Assembly (NCBI GenBank): GCA_013398015.1
Contig: VZRR01012416.1
Span: 45,770-109,769, forward strand
Source of the DNA: Oreocharis arfaki
Taxonomy: Eukaryota > Chordata > Aves > Passeriformes > Paramythiidae
Direction: 5' to 3'
DNA length: 64,000 bases
The position numbers were made by a program, and so were the translations under genes. The notes below the pieces were generated by a model. That model did no database searches. It was not told the origin of the DNA and was given only the letters and a program-made list of their open reading frames with translations. This document shows positions 50,901 to 63,810 of this stretch, piece after piece. Within the stretch, counting starts at the first letter, position 1. Each line of letters opens with the position of its first letter.

Positions 50901-52220
50901 TTAAAATGTTCTCATAGAAATGTTAATTACCACAGGCACTAAACAAATGGAAATCAAAAGCCTACCATTTGTTGAGCACTTTGAAAAGTTTTAATGCAAA
51001 ATATGTGCTGGAAAGAAACCTTCAATTTTTCCTCATGAATGGAAGCAAATCCCTGTAAATGAAGCTGCATCTATCATGCTGCTAATCAGTCAGCAGCCAC
51101 AGATGTAATCCATCAATCCAGAGCGTTCCTGCACAAACTCCCCATAAAAGATAATGGAATTAATTTGGTTTGCTGGATACCAAACTGCAAAGGAAAGGAG
51201 CCTGCTCTGCTATTCCACCCCGGAGCCCATCGTGCAGAGACAACAATAATGCCAGGTGGAGCTCACAGAAGCCCCACTTGCACTACCACCCACATCCACC
51301 TCGGGTTTATCCTTCACAGACCCCCAGAGGCTGTACAGAACCTGCCCAGAAGTGCAGAGATGGTGACTCCCAGGTTTGGGATCTGAGCTGTGCTGTGCCC
51401 CACTGGGCCAGCAAGGTTTTAGTGCTCGGAGTGCTGCGAGTGCTCAGGGTGAGGGCACAGCTCAGGGTCCCACAGCCCCAGCACACACACACTGCCTGGG
51501 ACCCTCTCTGTCTCCTGAGCCTGCACTTACACTGCCCGGGGGGATGCTGAGCTCCTGCAGCCTCGGGATGTGCCAGAGGGGATCAGATGGAGAGCGCTGG
51601 GAACCCTGATTATCCCTCAGGAGATGCCGAGGCCAGGAATGCCACCCCGCTCACTGCAGACTGGAATCCAGGGAAGTGTTCCACAGGAGGGATCATAGCA
51701 CGTCTGCTTCACTTCTGCAGTGATAAGACCTGTTCTCTTAGAGGCAGTACATTTATTTAGAACCAAGCTGAAGTAGTTTTGAAGCTCTTTAGAGGCCATC
51801 ATAAAATAAGGAGTGATTGCTACAAGGAAAATATCAAAGTATTAATTCTTGCTGAAAGGTTTTGACATAAACAGATAAAGAAACACGTAAAAACACATTT
51901 CTTGCAATAAATAATTAGTACAACAGAAGAAGAATGAGGTTGTAGTCCCTCCTCCCACATTACTTATGCACAGTCCGGCACATGACTGAGAAGGAAAATT
52001 AAGATGGAAAGTTACCAGCATGAGAGATGAAATAAAGTCTCCCAAGAGCACTGAACATTCAGTATTTAAAACAATAAAAGCAAAAGGGGAAAAAAAAAAC
52101 CCATGAAGGAAAGCAAAGGCAGTGCAATGGGGGATACTTCAGCAGTGTCCTCTCATTCCCCTGTCGGTGCTGCCACAGCCGGGATGAGGTGCAGCCGCCC
52201 CACAGCAAGAGGCACCTGCA

Positions 52221-52339
52221 GAGAGCCTTCCTGTGGCACTGCCGAGAGCCTTCCTGTGGCACTGCCCTGCCGAGAGCCTTCCTGTGGCACGGCCCTGCAG
52301 AGAGCCCTCCTGTGGCACTGCGCTGCCGAGAGCACTCCT
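52221..52339. repeat. 28-bp minisatellite, left of the assembly gap
   Basis: The unit begins GAGAGCCTTCCTGTGGCACT and continues GCCCTGCC; one copy is shortened to 23 bp. It runs into the run of Ns. Confidence 0.95.
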
Positions 52340-53328
52340 NNNNNNNNNNNNNNNNNNNNNNNNNNNNNNNNNNNNNNNNNNNNNNNNNNNNNNNNNNNNN
52401 NNNNNNNNNNNNNNNNNNNNNNNNNNNNNNNNNNNNNNNNNNNNNNNNNNNNNNNNNNNNNNNNNNNNNNNNNNNNNNNNNNNNNNNNNNNNNNNNNNNN
52501 NNNNNNNNNNNNNNNNNNNNNNNNNNNNNNNNNNNNNNNNNNNNNNNNNNNNNNNNNNNNNNNNNNNNNNNNNNNNNNNNNNNNNNNNNNNNNNNNNNNN
52601 NNNNNNNNNNNNNNNNNNNNNNNNNNNNNNNNNNNNNNNNNNNNNNNNNNNNNNNNNNNNNNNNNNNNNNNNNNNNNNNNNNNNNNNNNNNNNNNNNNNN
52701 NNNNNNNNNNNNNNNNNNNNNNNNNNNNNNNNNNNNNNNNNNNNNNNNNNNNNNNNNNNNNNNNNNNNNNNNNNNNNNNNNNNNNNNNNNNNNNNNNNNN
52801 NNNNNNNNNNNNNNNNNNNNNNNNNNNNNNNNNNNNNNNNNNNNNNNNNNNNNNNNNNNNNNNNNNNNNNNNNNNNNNNNNNNNNNNNNNNNNNNNNNNN
52901 NNNNNNNNNNNNNNNNNNNNNNNNNNNNNNNNNNNNNNNNNNNNNNNNNNNNNNNNNNNNNNNNNNNNNNNNNNNNNNNNNNNNNNNNNNNNNNNNNNNN
53001 NNNNNNNNNNNNNNNNNNNNNNNNNNNNNNNNNNNNNNNNNNNNNNNNNNNNNNNNNNNNNNNNNNNNNNNNNNNNNNNNNNNNNNNNNNNNNNNNNNNN
53101 NNNNNNNNNNNNNNNNNNNNNNNNNNNNNNNNNNNNNNNNNNNNNNNNNNNNNNNNNNNNNNNNNNNNNNNNNNNNNNNNNNNNNNNNNNNNNNNNNNNN
53201 NNNNNNNNNNNNNNNNNNNNNNNNNNNNNNNNNNNNNNNNNNNNNNNNNNNNNNNNNNNNNNNNNNNNNNNNNNNNNNNNNNNNNNNNNNNNNNNNNNNN
53301 NNNNNNNNNNNNNNNNNNNNNNNNNNNN
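52340..53328. other. Assembly gap, 989 Ns
   Basis: Unknown bases flanked by the same minisatellite, so the gap most likely represents unresolved array copies. Its true length is unknown. All long frames crossing it are artefacts. Confidence 0.98.
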
Positions 53329-53526
53329 CTGCCGAGAGCCTTCCTGTGGCACTGCCCTGCAGGGAGCCTTCCTGTGGCACTGCCCTGCCGAGAGCCTTCC
53401 TGTGGCACTGCCCTGCAGGGAGCCTTCCCGTGGCACTGCCCTGCCGAGAGCCTTCCTGTGGCACTGCCCTGCAGAGCCTTCCTGTGGCACTGCCCTGCAG
53501 GGAGCCTTCCTGTGGCACTGCCCTGC
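53329..53526. repeat. 28-bp minisatellite, right of the assembly gap
   Basis: Same unit as at 52221-52339, with GAGAGCC and GGGAGCC versions mostly alternating and one copy lacking a few bases near 53471. Confidence 0.95.
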
Positions 53527-53906
53527 CTCACCCTGCCGTGACTGAAGCGCTCTGGCAGCCCGGTCACACGTGCACACCCAGCTGCCTGAGCTGCAGCCTG
53601 GGACAGGGAAGGTTTTGGCTGGAATCAGTAATAGGAAGTGCATCGATTTTGCAGACTCAGTTCTAAAAGCAAGGTGCTGAAACCACGGTCTGGGCGTCCA
53701 AAGAGCAAGAACAGAACAAAGAGGGCCGTGAGCTTAAATTCTCAGAAGATCACAGGTGCAGTGTTTAACATCAGTCTTCTAGAAGTCACCTGGCTGAGGA
53801 GGTTCTCTACAATCAGTGGAGGGGTGGGTAAGACTTCAGAGGGCCATTAATATCCCTGGTAAACTGTTTGGGATGGATGGATTGTCCGTTTGCTGTGAGC
53901 TTTACC

Positions 53907-54060
53907 ATGGAATTCCAGGCTGGTTTGGGCTGGAAAGGACCTTCAGGATCATCCCATTCCACCCCCTGCCAGGGGCAGGGACACCTTCCTCTATCCCAGG
54001 TTGCTCCAAGCCCTGTCCATCCTGGCCTTGGACACTTCCAGGGATGGGAAGTCCACAGCT
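53907..54060 (-). mobile_element. CR1 LINE fragment
   Basis: Inverted CR1: GGTTTGGGCTGGAAAGGACC, then GGGCAGGGACACCTTCC and TTGCTCCAAGCCCTGTCC. Confidence 0.88.
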
Positions 54061-54090
54061 ATGCACCATACAGAGACTTTACATGATTAA

Positions 54091-54729
54091 TTACCTTATT
54101 TTGGGGTAGATAAAGCTGCAAAGCCTGTGATCTTTCGCTTTGCAAAGGAGAACTCTATGGGCAATATGAACAAAAATTATAGAATTGTAAGGAACACAGA
54201 TAAACTGAACGGGATGTTCCTTCACCAAATGTGGACCACAATAGTGGCCAGGGAGGAGAAAGCAATCATTCCCTTGGAGGTCAACTGGAAGAATCCCAGC
54301 AGAACCCTGAAAAAAAATGATGGACTCCGTCATTCTAGCAGTTCCTGGTCATCCATAAGAATGGAGAAGGAAAGTGGTGCAACTTCTCACAATTCTGCCA
54401 ATCCTCTGTCCCACTTACAAGGCAAACTTCCATGAAGGGTGCAAGACGTGCATCGTGATGGAGATGTTCCTCTCAGTAATGTGGGGATGGCCACATTATC
54501 CATGGGCACCATAAGGACTGTCAGGATCTGGGTTTTCATTGTTTCCATGCTCCTCTCAGAGAGCCAGAGCTCTCTAAATCAAACCAGACAGGACTTTATT
54601 GCGTGGAGACACGATGCAGCCATAGGCCATCTATCCAGTGATAAATGTAATGTACTCTTGTTCTACACAGGCCACTGTGAGTACTCGCTGACCACATCAC
54701 ATACTGACCACTGCCTCCTGTCCGGATAA
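54091..54729 (+). other. Unrecognised near-open reading frame with one internal stop
   Basis: After a TAA at 54088, one plus-strand frame stays open for 114 codons, meets a single TGA at 54433-54435, and continues open to 54729. That is about 213 codons with one stop in sequence of ordinary composition, where roughly ten would be expected. The translation has no domain I recognise. It begins just right of a CR1 fragment. It could be a decayed gene or mobile-element fragment, or chance. Confidence 0.3.
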
Positions 54730-57700
54730 ATGAGATTTCCCCTTTGGGATGTTTCATCAAGGTAAGTGCTCACCTTTAAAATAAGATTAATATTAAGCAG
54801 TGCCTTTCCACATTACCTTCCAATCTGTACTGCCACCTCAGCGTACAGGCACTGTTTTTCCTTCAGTAGGAGATTTTGAGTTGTTTGACTTTATCTTGTT
54901 TACTTTACACAAATGCTATTCCTTTCTTACAGATGGATATGATCTCTCGAAGACCTGGAACATTTTATCCCATAGCAAAACTCATTCAAAAGTACCATCT
55001 GTTCTTCCTGCAGGGGCACAGTAATGCCAGAAACTGTTTAACATTCCATAAATTAAGACCATATAATGGATAGCTCATTGTTAAAGTGAAGCAAGGAATC
55101 GTTTGGAACCTGATGACAGACATTTTGCTGGGGTTTTACCTTAAAAATAGTATCCAATGTATTATTTTTGGTTTGCTTTAAAAACTTCCCATTTGACACT
55201 AAACAGCAAAGGTGGGTCACAACGAAACCTGAACATCTGGCTTCATCCCCACTTCCAGCAGGATCCTTTGTAATAACTTCAGGGAGAGAGAGGCTCGGAG
55301 TGGGCCGCTGGGTTATAACAAATTCACTGCAACACCAAATTCTGTTCCCCTTTCCCCTGGTGTGTGTCTGTTGTATCTGCAGGATACGCTTCCTGAGAGA
55401 ACAGAATTCAATCTTCAGGTTTAAGAGCCATTAAAATATGTCTTATTTTATAGATGTTACACTTACTACACTCACACACAGCTCCACACTCTGCCCTTCA
55501 CTTACTGGTAAGAAGCCCCAGCCAGAAATGGACTGCCATTTGCTATTCCTTTCTACACCCCAGTGCTAAGAGGTCTGATCAATAAAAAGGCTGGATATGA
55601 AAGTCCTGCTACGAGTTTGTATCATCTGAGTCAACACTAGAACAGCCTTCGTTTGCCATTCATACAAGAAAACCACTGAATAAAGGGGGGTAGGGAGGGA
55701 AGAGATCTACAGCAAAAAAAACCACCAAAACACACACAAAAGAAATCAATAGTGCTTAATTGGAAAGAAATGGATGTGGAATCGTGCTGCAAGAGTGGGA
55801 CACGGTGGCCCCGTGCCCGGGGTCTCCTGGGGCCAGGCAGCGCTCCCAGACACGCAGCCCCTGGCCCCCATCCCCTGTCCCCTGCAGGCTGTAGGAGCTG
55901 TGCTCCAGCAAACCCACCCAACTCACACTCCTTGGAGCAGGAACCCACCCCGGACTGTCCCAGCCACACAACCCAGCGCACGACACTTGCACGCTCCCCA
56001 GGATAGCAATGACCATCTCAATACTCAGTTATTTCAGCCCAGAAAGTCGTCATTTCAGCCCCTGTATGTAAGTGTATATAATTATTACCATCTCTTTGGG
56101 AAGCTCTTGCACTGCTAGAATAAAATCCGCAGAAGCAAAGCACTTTCAGCCCGGCCATTCCTAATCCCAGAGACAATGCCTATATTTTTCCATCACATCA
56201 GATCCTGGATGGTGGGGGAAGGGCAGGAGTGCGAGGAGACGGGGAAATGCAACTTGAGAAGGGGTAAGTGTGTCAAAATCTAAATTACTGGGAGATATTT
56301 TGCAGCACAATCCTCCTTTATGCCCGTGCAGCTCGGTTCATATGGCTCACATTCAGCCTGTCACAGTGAATCATTGCTACTCCTTGACTTACATTAACAA
56401 AAACAAACCCAACTTTCGCTCCAGCCTGTGAGGTAAAACTTTGAATTCCCACTCAAAAGGCCAGAAGTGGCATTAAAAATAATTGTTTTTGTAAGAAGCT
56501 CACTTGGAGGAGAAAACAACAAAAAAACAAGGCCCGTGAAGATCCGACTAATAGCACAAACACATGTGTTGCTTATGGAGCATTTTGCAAAAAAGCAAAA
56601 AGCTTTGTCCACGAGCAGCAAAGACCCAGCTTTAGCAGCATTAACTAACAAAGCAAACCCGCCCCTCTCTACTTAAGTCTTTAAACTGCATCAAACTGGA
56701 GATATTTAACAACAGCTTTAGAGCCCAAAGAACAGTTAAAAAGAATATCCGGAAAACAAAGTACAAAAATCAAAGTGAAACCCAGCCAGATGCAATCTTT
56801 GCAACTAGCAGAACACAAGGCACAGAGCAAAGCCAGCACTCAAACAAAGTTATTTTACACTTCTCCCAGCAAATTCGCAACAAATGTCCAGTTAGGAAAG
56901 ATTTCTGCTGACCTGTGTACGAGCAGCAATGCAGATGTGGCGAGTTCTCCTGTCACCTTTTGTTCCCAGCCATGTCAGCTGTGCTCTGCTCCGAGTGCTG
57001 CTCACACTCCCAAATCCCCTTTTCCAGCTCTATCTGAGGAACTGCCCAGATTTTGTAGTGTAATCTGAGCAGGGAAGTACCATGTGCCTATGATATGGTT
57101 AATTCACGTTTTACCCCCTGCAATGCTTAAGGAAGCTGCTTCACATTTCAAAGCTGAGCCTAGGGCTGCCTGACCCAGGTACAGCCAGGGCAGCGCTGGG
57201 GCTGCCTCCTCCACCCCAATGGGGCCCTGAAATAACTCATTTTCCCCTGTCTGGCTCCAGGGGGGGGTTCAGGGGCTGCTGAGGCCTTTGTCTCCCTTGC
57301 CCTGGGTGCCTGGCGCAGAAGGGACCGCAGCCCCAGCAGAGAGGGGCCAGCACTCCCTGCTGAGGGCCACCGCCACAGTGCTGGGGCCACCACCATCCCC
57401 ATGGCCAAAGCCAAGGCTCCTCACTGAGGCAGCTCTGGCGAGGCCCCTCGAGACCCAGCAAAGCCCTGGGCATCTGGTCTGGGATCTTTGGCAATGAAGA
57501 TGTCACACAAGTGGGGGCTGGAAGACTCCCATGCGTTCCTGTCCAGCGTTGCCATCAGCTAAGCGATGAACAGCCTCCAAAAATCAAGCCTCTAAACTTT
57601 GTCAGTTAACTCTTCTGTTAATATTCTTCCCTTGTTTTTGATCTACTTCTGGTTTGAATTTGTGATTATCATCGCGCTTGACAAGAACACTGCACTTGAG

Positions 57701-58719
57701 AGAAGAAGGAAATGCCTCTTCTCCCCAAATTCTGCACAGGGAGGAGTTAAACCCATGGGGGAGCTGCCAAGGACGAATGCACCAGAGAAGGTGCAGAGGA
57801 GAAGAGGGAGAATCGTTCTCAAATCCTGTCACTCCTGCTCGCCCAGCCCCACATTCAGGTCCTAAACGCTGTGCACCAAAGCCAGGTGATAACAACCAGC
57901 CTGGTACAGGCGTTCCCTGAGTGTTTGGTCTTGGAAAGGGTAAAGTGCAAACTGACAATGGTTGTGCTGCTCCCCGGCTTCTGTGAAAGCAAATTCCATG
58001 TAATCCCAATGTCAACATTGCCAATGACCCCGCCGCTGCTAAATGGGGTCGGGGAGGCTGAGGGAGCCCCACCGGGCAAGGAGAGGAGAGGTCTCTGTTA
58101 CTGCCTCCCACAGCCCTGGGCAGATGGGGGCAGCAGATAGAGCTGCTTTTCAACAGCCAAGAGAGGGCCCCTCAAAGAGATTAAAGGGAAGAAACAGTCA
58201 GGGATCTTGGAAGAGGAAAGGTGTAGGACAAAAAGATGGCAGAAGACAGAAAACCTTCAGGGGAACTTCAGCTCTTGGCCAGAAGGCAGCAAAGCAATTT
58301 CATGCAAGGGACCTGCTTTTAAATTCTTGCCCTGGTATTTAACACCTACGAATACCTTGTGTGGGACTTTTAACAACTGCATTCTGCATCTTTGAGCTTT
58401 CCTGCCTTCAAACTCTTGACCTTTATTCTAAAGCAAAGGTGAGAGCTCTATCTTCCCTGTTGCATAATTTACTACACCCAGTTATGTCTGAAATTAGCAT
58501 GTGGGTAAGGTAAAACTTGGAATAATGCAATGGACTGTTGCAGAGAAAAATATGTATTCTTCAAGGATGAATTCAACATCTCAGCTCAGAAATTTGATCT
58601 TGATCGGTTATAATGACAACTGCTTACCAAAAAAAAAAGCAACAAAAAGGAAGTGAGGTGACCTCAAAGGTTAGGAATTGAGGCCAACACTAGTCTCTGC
58701 TGATGGCTGTGTTTATATC

Positions 58720-58888
58720 AGAGTGGTTTGAGTTGGAAGAGACCTTAAAGCTCGTCTAGTTCCACCCCGTGCCATGGGCAGGGACACCTCCCACTGTCCC
58801 AGGCTGCTCCAAGCCCCAATGTCCAGCCTGGCCTTGGGCACTGCCAGGGATCCGGGGGCAGCCCCAGCTGCTCTGGGCACCCTGTGCA
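58720..58888 (-). mobile_element. CR1 LINE fragment
   Basis: Inverted CR1: GTTGGAAGAGACCTTAAAGC, then CTGTCCCAGGCTGCTCCAAG and GCTGCTCTGGGCACCCTGTG. Confidence 0.9.
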
Positions 58889-59433
58889 AGGAATCCACGA
58901 CTTGTGCCTCTGCCAGCCCCAGGCACCATCTCCACTGCACTCCAGCAGCACTCTGTGGTCCTCACCTCATCACCTGGGCAGTCCAGGTGCCCCATCCCTG
59001 ACTCATGTGCATGACACCCCTGATTTCTGTGCCCCCCAAGCCCTCCAGGTGAGGCCAGGCAGGCCGGGGCAGGGCACAGCTCCCTGCAGGGAGCCAGCTC
59101 TCCACTGCTTAACTTCATTAGCCTGTAGAACAGGCTATAATTTGCTGAAATGATGATTAATCAAATCGTATTTTTCTCTAAGGCGGCTAATGAACAGCCA
59201 ATTAAGTGTCTCAGTAATTCTGAAATAACAAAGGAATACTCATGGAGTGACAACTACCAGCTACTTAACAGCACGGGCATGGCAGGAGGTGTGCGACCAC
59301 CAAGCCCTTCCGCCCACATCATCCCAAAACCACCTTTTATTTTCCCCACTTCAGAGCACGACCCTCACCCCACCCTCACTGCTTGCTGCCAGGCCTTTGT
59401 GCCCGCTGGTGTGGAGGGCCAGGGAGCCTTCGT

Positions 59434-59553
59434 GGGGCCACGGGGCCAGGGGACAGGGGATGGGGTGCCCAGGGGAGGGGGTGCCCAGGGGATGGAGAGC
59501 CCAGGGGACAGGGGTGCCCAGGGGACAGGGGTGCCCAGGGGACAGGGGACCCC
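59434..59553 (+). repeat. G-rich array with G-quadruplex motif
   Basis: Short repeats around GTGCCCAGGGGACAGG. At 59442-59465 four G4 runs are separated by 3, 3 and 2 bases, a canonical quadruplex-forming motif on the plus strand; further GGGG runs follow. Confidence 0.85.
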
Positions 59554-60691
59554 ACAGCACCCCCACATCGAGCTGGAGGAGCCGGGCACCCAGGGCCTGC
59601 CAGTTCCACGGGGCAGCCACTGCCTGTCTCGTGGCCCAGTCCACATCCTTTCCAGACTCCAAACAAATCCATGGCTGCTTTGTTTTGATCTTATAAATCA
59701 GGGTAAGATTAAGATACATAAACACAGCTTAGCGCAGCACCCAAAAAGCAAGGAATGACATTTTTTAAAGAATCCATAATCTTGGTTTTTTGAAGTATTT
59801 CTTCAGTGGGAATTGTGTTGGAGCAAAGAATGCAAAACCTAGAAGCTTCCAAGAGGGGGTCATGTGAAATTACTCTATTTCAAGATTTTTCCAAATCACT
59901 AACATTTTTATTCTGAATGTATTTGTAAGAATCTGCCAAAAAAACATCAAACCACTCTTTTTGTCTTTTTTTTCTGTTTGTAACCGTCTCCTTTTTTTTC
60001 CAGGTCTTAAAAAATGTTTTTTGTAGAGAACTTATGTCATTTCTGTAGAAACTTCTGCAATCCACAATGACACTGCATATTTTTTCAAGTAAAAAGCAAG
60101 CCTCCTAATAAAGAACAAAGAACATCCTTTGTTTCAGACGAAGAATTTCAGGAGAAACCACGAAATGTTCAAGCAAAACATTAAACATTTGATTTTCCAC
60201 CCATTTTGCCAACAGTCTAAGTTTTCCCATACTTCTAATATCAGTGTCAATAAGGAGGAGAGGGGACAGCAGGCAGGTCAGAGGGATGACTACAACTTAA
60301 AACCCGTTAATTAAATAAAGATGAGAACAGGGTGTTTTGCAGAAAGCGTTTTTCTTCTTTAACTTAGCTTTTCTTTTTAATGAGGAAACAAGACCTGCTT
60401 AATTTACCCATCAGGAAAAAAACAGCACTGAGGAAAAACCAGAAGCTGTTACTGGTGCTGTGACAGAAATCCTGGGCTCTGCTCCTGAGAACGCCCAGCG
60501 CTGCAGCCACCCTCGTCAGTGTCGTGGCCTTTGCTCTGGCCCGAACATTAGTGGTGGCAGATGTTGTTTGGGCTCTTTAAATGAGTTTTAGAAAAGCAGG
60601 CTCAAAACCAAATGGAAACGTTTCATTTTGAACCCAGTGGAGATTATTTGAAGCACACACATGCTTGCCTGACACGCTTCACTGCCTGTTT

Positions 60692-60740
60692 TCACAGAAT
60701 GGTTTGGGTTGGAAGGGACCTAAACATCGTCCAGATCCAA
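60692..60740 (-). mobile_element. CR1 LINE 3' tail fragment
   Basis: CACAGAATGGTTTGGGTTGG followed by AAGGGACCTAAA and a diverged CATCGTCCAGATCCAAC. Confidence 0.8.
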
Positions 60741-63700
60741 CACAGTTATTGAGTTCTAGTTCCCAGTTAGTGGGAGTTTTCCCAGTGCCCCAGCTGTGGC
60801 AGCACATGGAACTTCAGCTGCATGTTAAGAGTGCCACAACGCCCAGCACTGCACTAACACCTCACCAGGGCTACTGATACCCTCAGAGACAAGCAACCCC
60901 AACCTACAGCCACGTAGCCAAGAGCTAAAAACATGAGCTGTCTGCTCTAGACATGTGCTTCATCGTCATGGCAAACATCATAAAGTGCTGATTTATTCTT
61001 TTGGTCATTAAAGAAAGAGATATTTTGATAAATTTAAGTGTACCCCACTGAGCTTCCTTCTTGATGACCAGCATCTTAGTTCAGTCTATTTAAATGCAGG
61101 AATAGAAGTGATGCACTCAAGTTAACCTGTTTGCCCAGACTGGAGAGATTATTAAATGTTCTTGTTCTTTTACACATCCTAAATATTCAGACACTTGCAG
61201 CACCCCAGGGTACAGTGTGCTATGTCAACACCTTGAGAAGAATGCAAACATCTCAATAAAAGCAAGGAGAGATTGCTTATCGTGCACTCTTGTGTTAACA
61301 TCTGCATTTTACAAAAGCTCACCAATTATTACACACACTTTCCACAGGACATATCCTCCTGGATACGCAGGCAGCCGTGCCAGGAGCCAAACAGCATGTC
61401 AGAAAGCAGACTGCATTTTTGGTTTTGCTCTCAAGGCAAATGAATGTTTCGGAGCGTTCTGCAGCTCCCCTGAGCAGAGCCATTTACTCCACTTAGCAGC
61501 TCAGAACTGAGGGGTAAATCCCCCAAATCTACCTGCTCTCTATCACATTATACCCTTTCCAAATGGCCAGCCAAGCTTTATGCATTGATCACACCCAAGA
61601 TCCTGCTCTCAGGATCATCAGGCTGGATGCTGTATTGATTGTATGACAGGGCTCCACTCAAGAGGCAGAGCAGATCAGGAGAACGTGACGTGCTACCAAA
61701 GGCAAGTGTTCTGGTTCTGAAAACTGAATAAACAACAAGTTAGCCTCCACAGACCTGGCACAGCAGCTCCATCCAAGAAGTTCTCTTCACTGATGATGGC
61801 TCTGGGCTGTGACAGCCCTGGTGCCAGTCCCTGCCCTGGGCTGTGCTGCTGAGGTGCCCCCACAGCCTGTCCTCCCCCAGCCCAGCTCCTTCTGGCAGCT
61901 GGAGGAGCAACATCCCCCCCGATTCACTTCAGGAAAGAAAGGGACAGACCCAAAAGCCAGCAGGATTATCTTCAATAGTCTAACTAGTGCCTGGAGATAA
62001 TCCACTTGGTTTTGTCTAAAGCAAATTAGGAAGTGCTCGTGGGAACTGCAGAGGCAGTGACCAGCACAGCCCAGAGCAGGGGAGGGCGGGCAGTGGTCAG
62101 TGGGGTCAGGTATCTGCACAAGCTGCCCACCCTTGACCCCAAGCTCGGGGGGTTTCAGGAGGTGCATGCCAGGTCCAGTAACTCTGCCCAGCAGAGCTGC
62201 TACCATCTTCTCTGCCAACTCCTTTCAGAGTCAGCAATACCCTTAGCAAAGCAAACCTAGATTAAAAATAAAACAAAACTGGGCTTTGCTATCAAAACTG
62301 AAATCTGGCAGCCTGTTCCCATGCAAAATCCCTCACAAGTGATACATTTGTGGAGGACAGCTGGAATAAATCCATGACATTTAATGACATACTAAAAGCA
62401 AACCTTGAACAAACAACTTTAAATCATTTGAAATACTACTGTGAATAGATGAAACTTTGCAGCGCTCACATGTTACAGTAATTAATCATTTCTAAACAGT
62501 GGGGTTTAATTATTAAAATAAAAATCATTTGCAGAAGTGGGTTTTTCCCCCCCATTCCAGACATATATTTAAAGTAGCACTCTCCCGTGAAAAGGTTTCA
62601 TTTCAGAGTTTTAAATGGATTCTCTCATTCTGATCTGATTCATGACACCAGCAAGAGTTTTTCCAGCTTTCACCTTAATTTTTTTTACAAGTAACCTCAC
62701 CTCCAAAGCCCAGAGCACAGCACAGAAAAGCAAGTCCTAGAAGCCGTTTCTGTGAAACACTTCAAGTGTGATTGCCACAGAAACTCGGGTCAACAAATTG
62801 CCTTGTAATTTAAACGGGAATTCAGATCCCACAGGCATGCCCTAAACCTGTGCACATCCAGTGTCATCCCCAATGGGGCACAAATGCTCAGGTAGAACAG
62901 GTCTGTCCTCCCGGGGGTAAAGGAGGTGTTCAGTGGGAACCTCACAGATGCCCTGGAGGATTTCAGCTGGCCCCACCCACGAGCACCAGCGACCTGTGGA
63001 ATTTGCCAGAAGGAACAGCTATGAGCTGGGGGACAGGTACCAACCTGAGATGATTTAGGACAGCACAAACAGAGCGTGAGGGGCACATCTTAAGCTGCTC
63101 CTGGCCAAACGGCCCAGCCCTCATGAAGTGAAGCCTGGGGGACACACAGACGGTGTCTCCTGGCCATGGCTACAGCAGGAGTTGGCTGAGGACCAGCAGC
63201 TGGCTGGTAGTCCCCCACCACATGTCTGGCAGGAGGGACAGAGGGAACATTCACCGTGCTAGTGCAGACTCAGCTAATTTAAGTCAAAAACAAAGGTGGT
63301 TTGAGCTAACCTGGCTGGATTTGCAGTGAGGTGGATCAAGAACACCCGTAAGACCCCTTCTGCCAGCTCTGGTGGGGATATAATCTTTGCTGGTTGTATT
63401 TTCTATTTCCAAAATGTCATGTATGCCTGTCCCAGGAATTGCTTTCCCTCTCTCCCTCCACCTCCAGTCTAGACAAAACTGCATTAAGATCCTTTCTTGA
63501 CTTAGGTGTACAGGTGTAAGGGGTTAGCAGTTACTAAAAGGTTTTGTGGATACAGGAAAAAATGAGCTCCTCGTCTCCAAGGTATTCTCAGTGAATCGAG
63601 TCAGGAGCAAAAACCAGAACTAAACTAAAAGAAGTTTCATGCCAAGGATCACAAAAAAAAAAAAACAAAACCCTGAAAAAAAGAAATTCCTACCAAAATA

Positions 63701-63810
63701 GGCAGAAAACCTGCGAGGAGCAGAGGGGCACTTCCTCAGCCTTCATGTCACAGAAGGGAGCGTGTGAAGTACCTGTTGGTGGCTGTTGCTGTGGGGTGCT
63801 CAGAGCCCAG

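Larger units (their letters stand above)
41105..52220. other. FBLN2 intron 1 or upstream intergenic DNA
   Basis: Apart from the 16-bp minisatellite at 43.2 kb and two small duplications at 46.8 and 47.9 kb, nothing was recognised. In mammals HDAC11 lies upstream of FBLN2, but no frame here resembles it. A non-coding first exon could be present and would be invisible by eye. Confidence 0.6.
53531..63810. other. FBLN2 intron 1 or upstream intergenic DNA, right part
   Basis: Contains CR1 fragments at 53907, 58720 and 60692, the G-rich array at 59.4 kb, a GC-rich block at about 57160-57500, and an unexplained near-open frame at 54091-54729. No gene was recognised. Confidence 0.6.

Noticed and set aside
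52059..53666. Frames of 450-502 codons on both strands
   Set aside because: Almost all of their length is Ns in the assembly gap; the rest is minisatellite.
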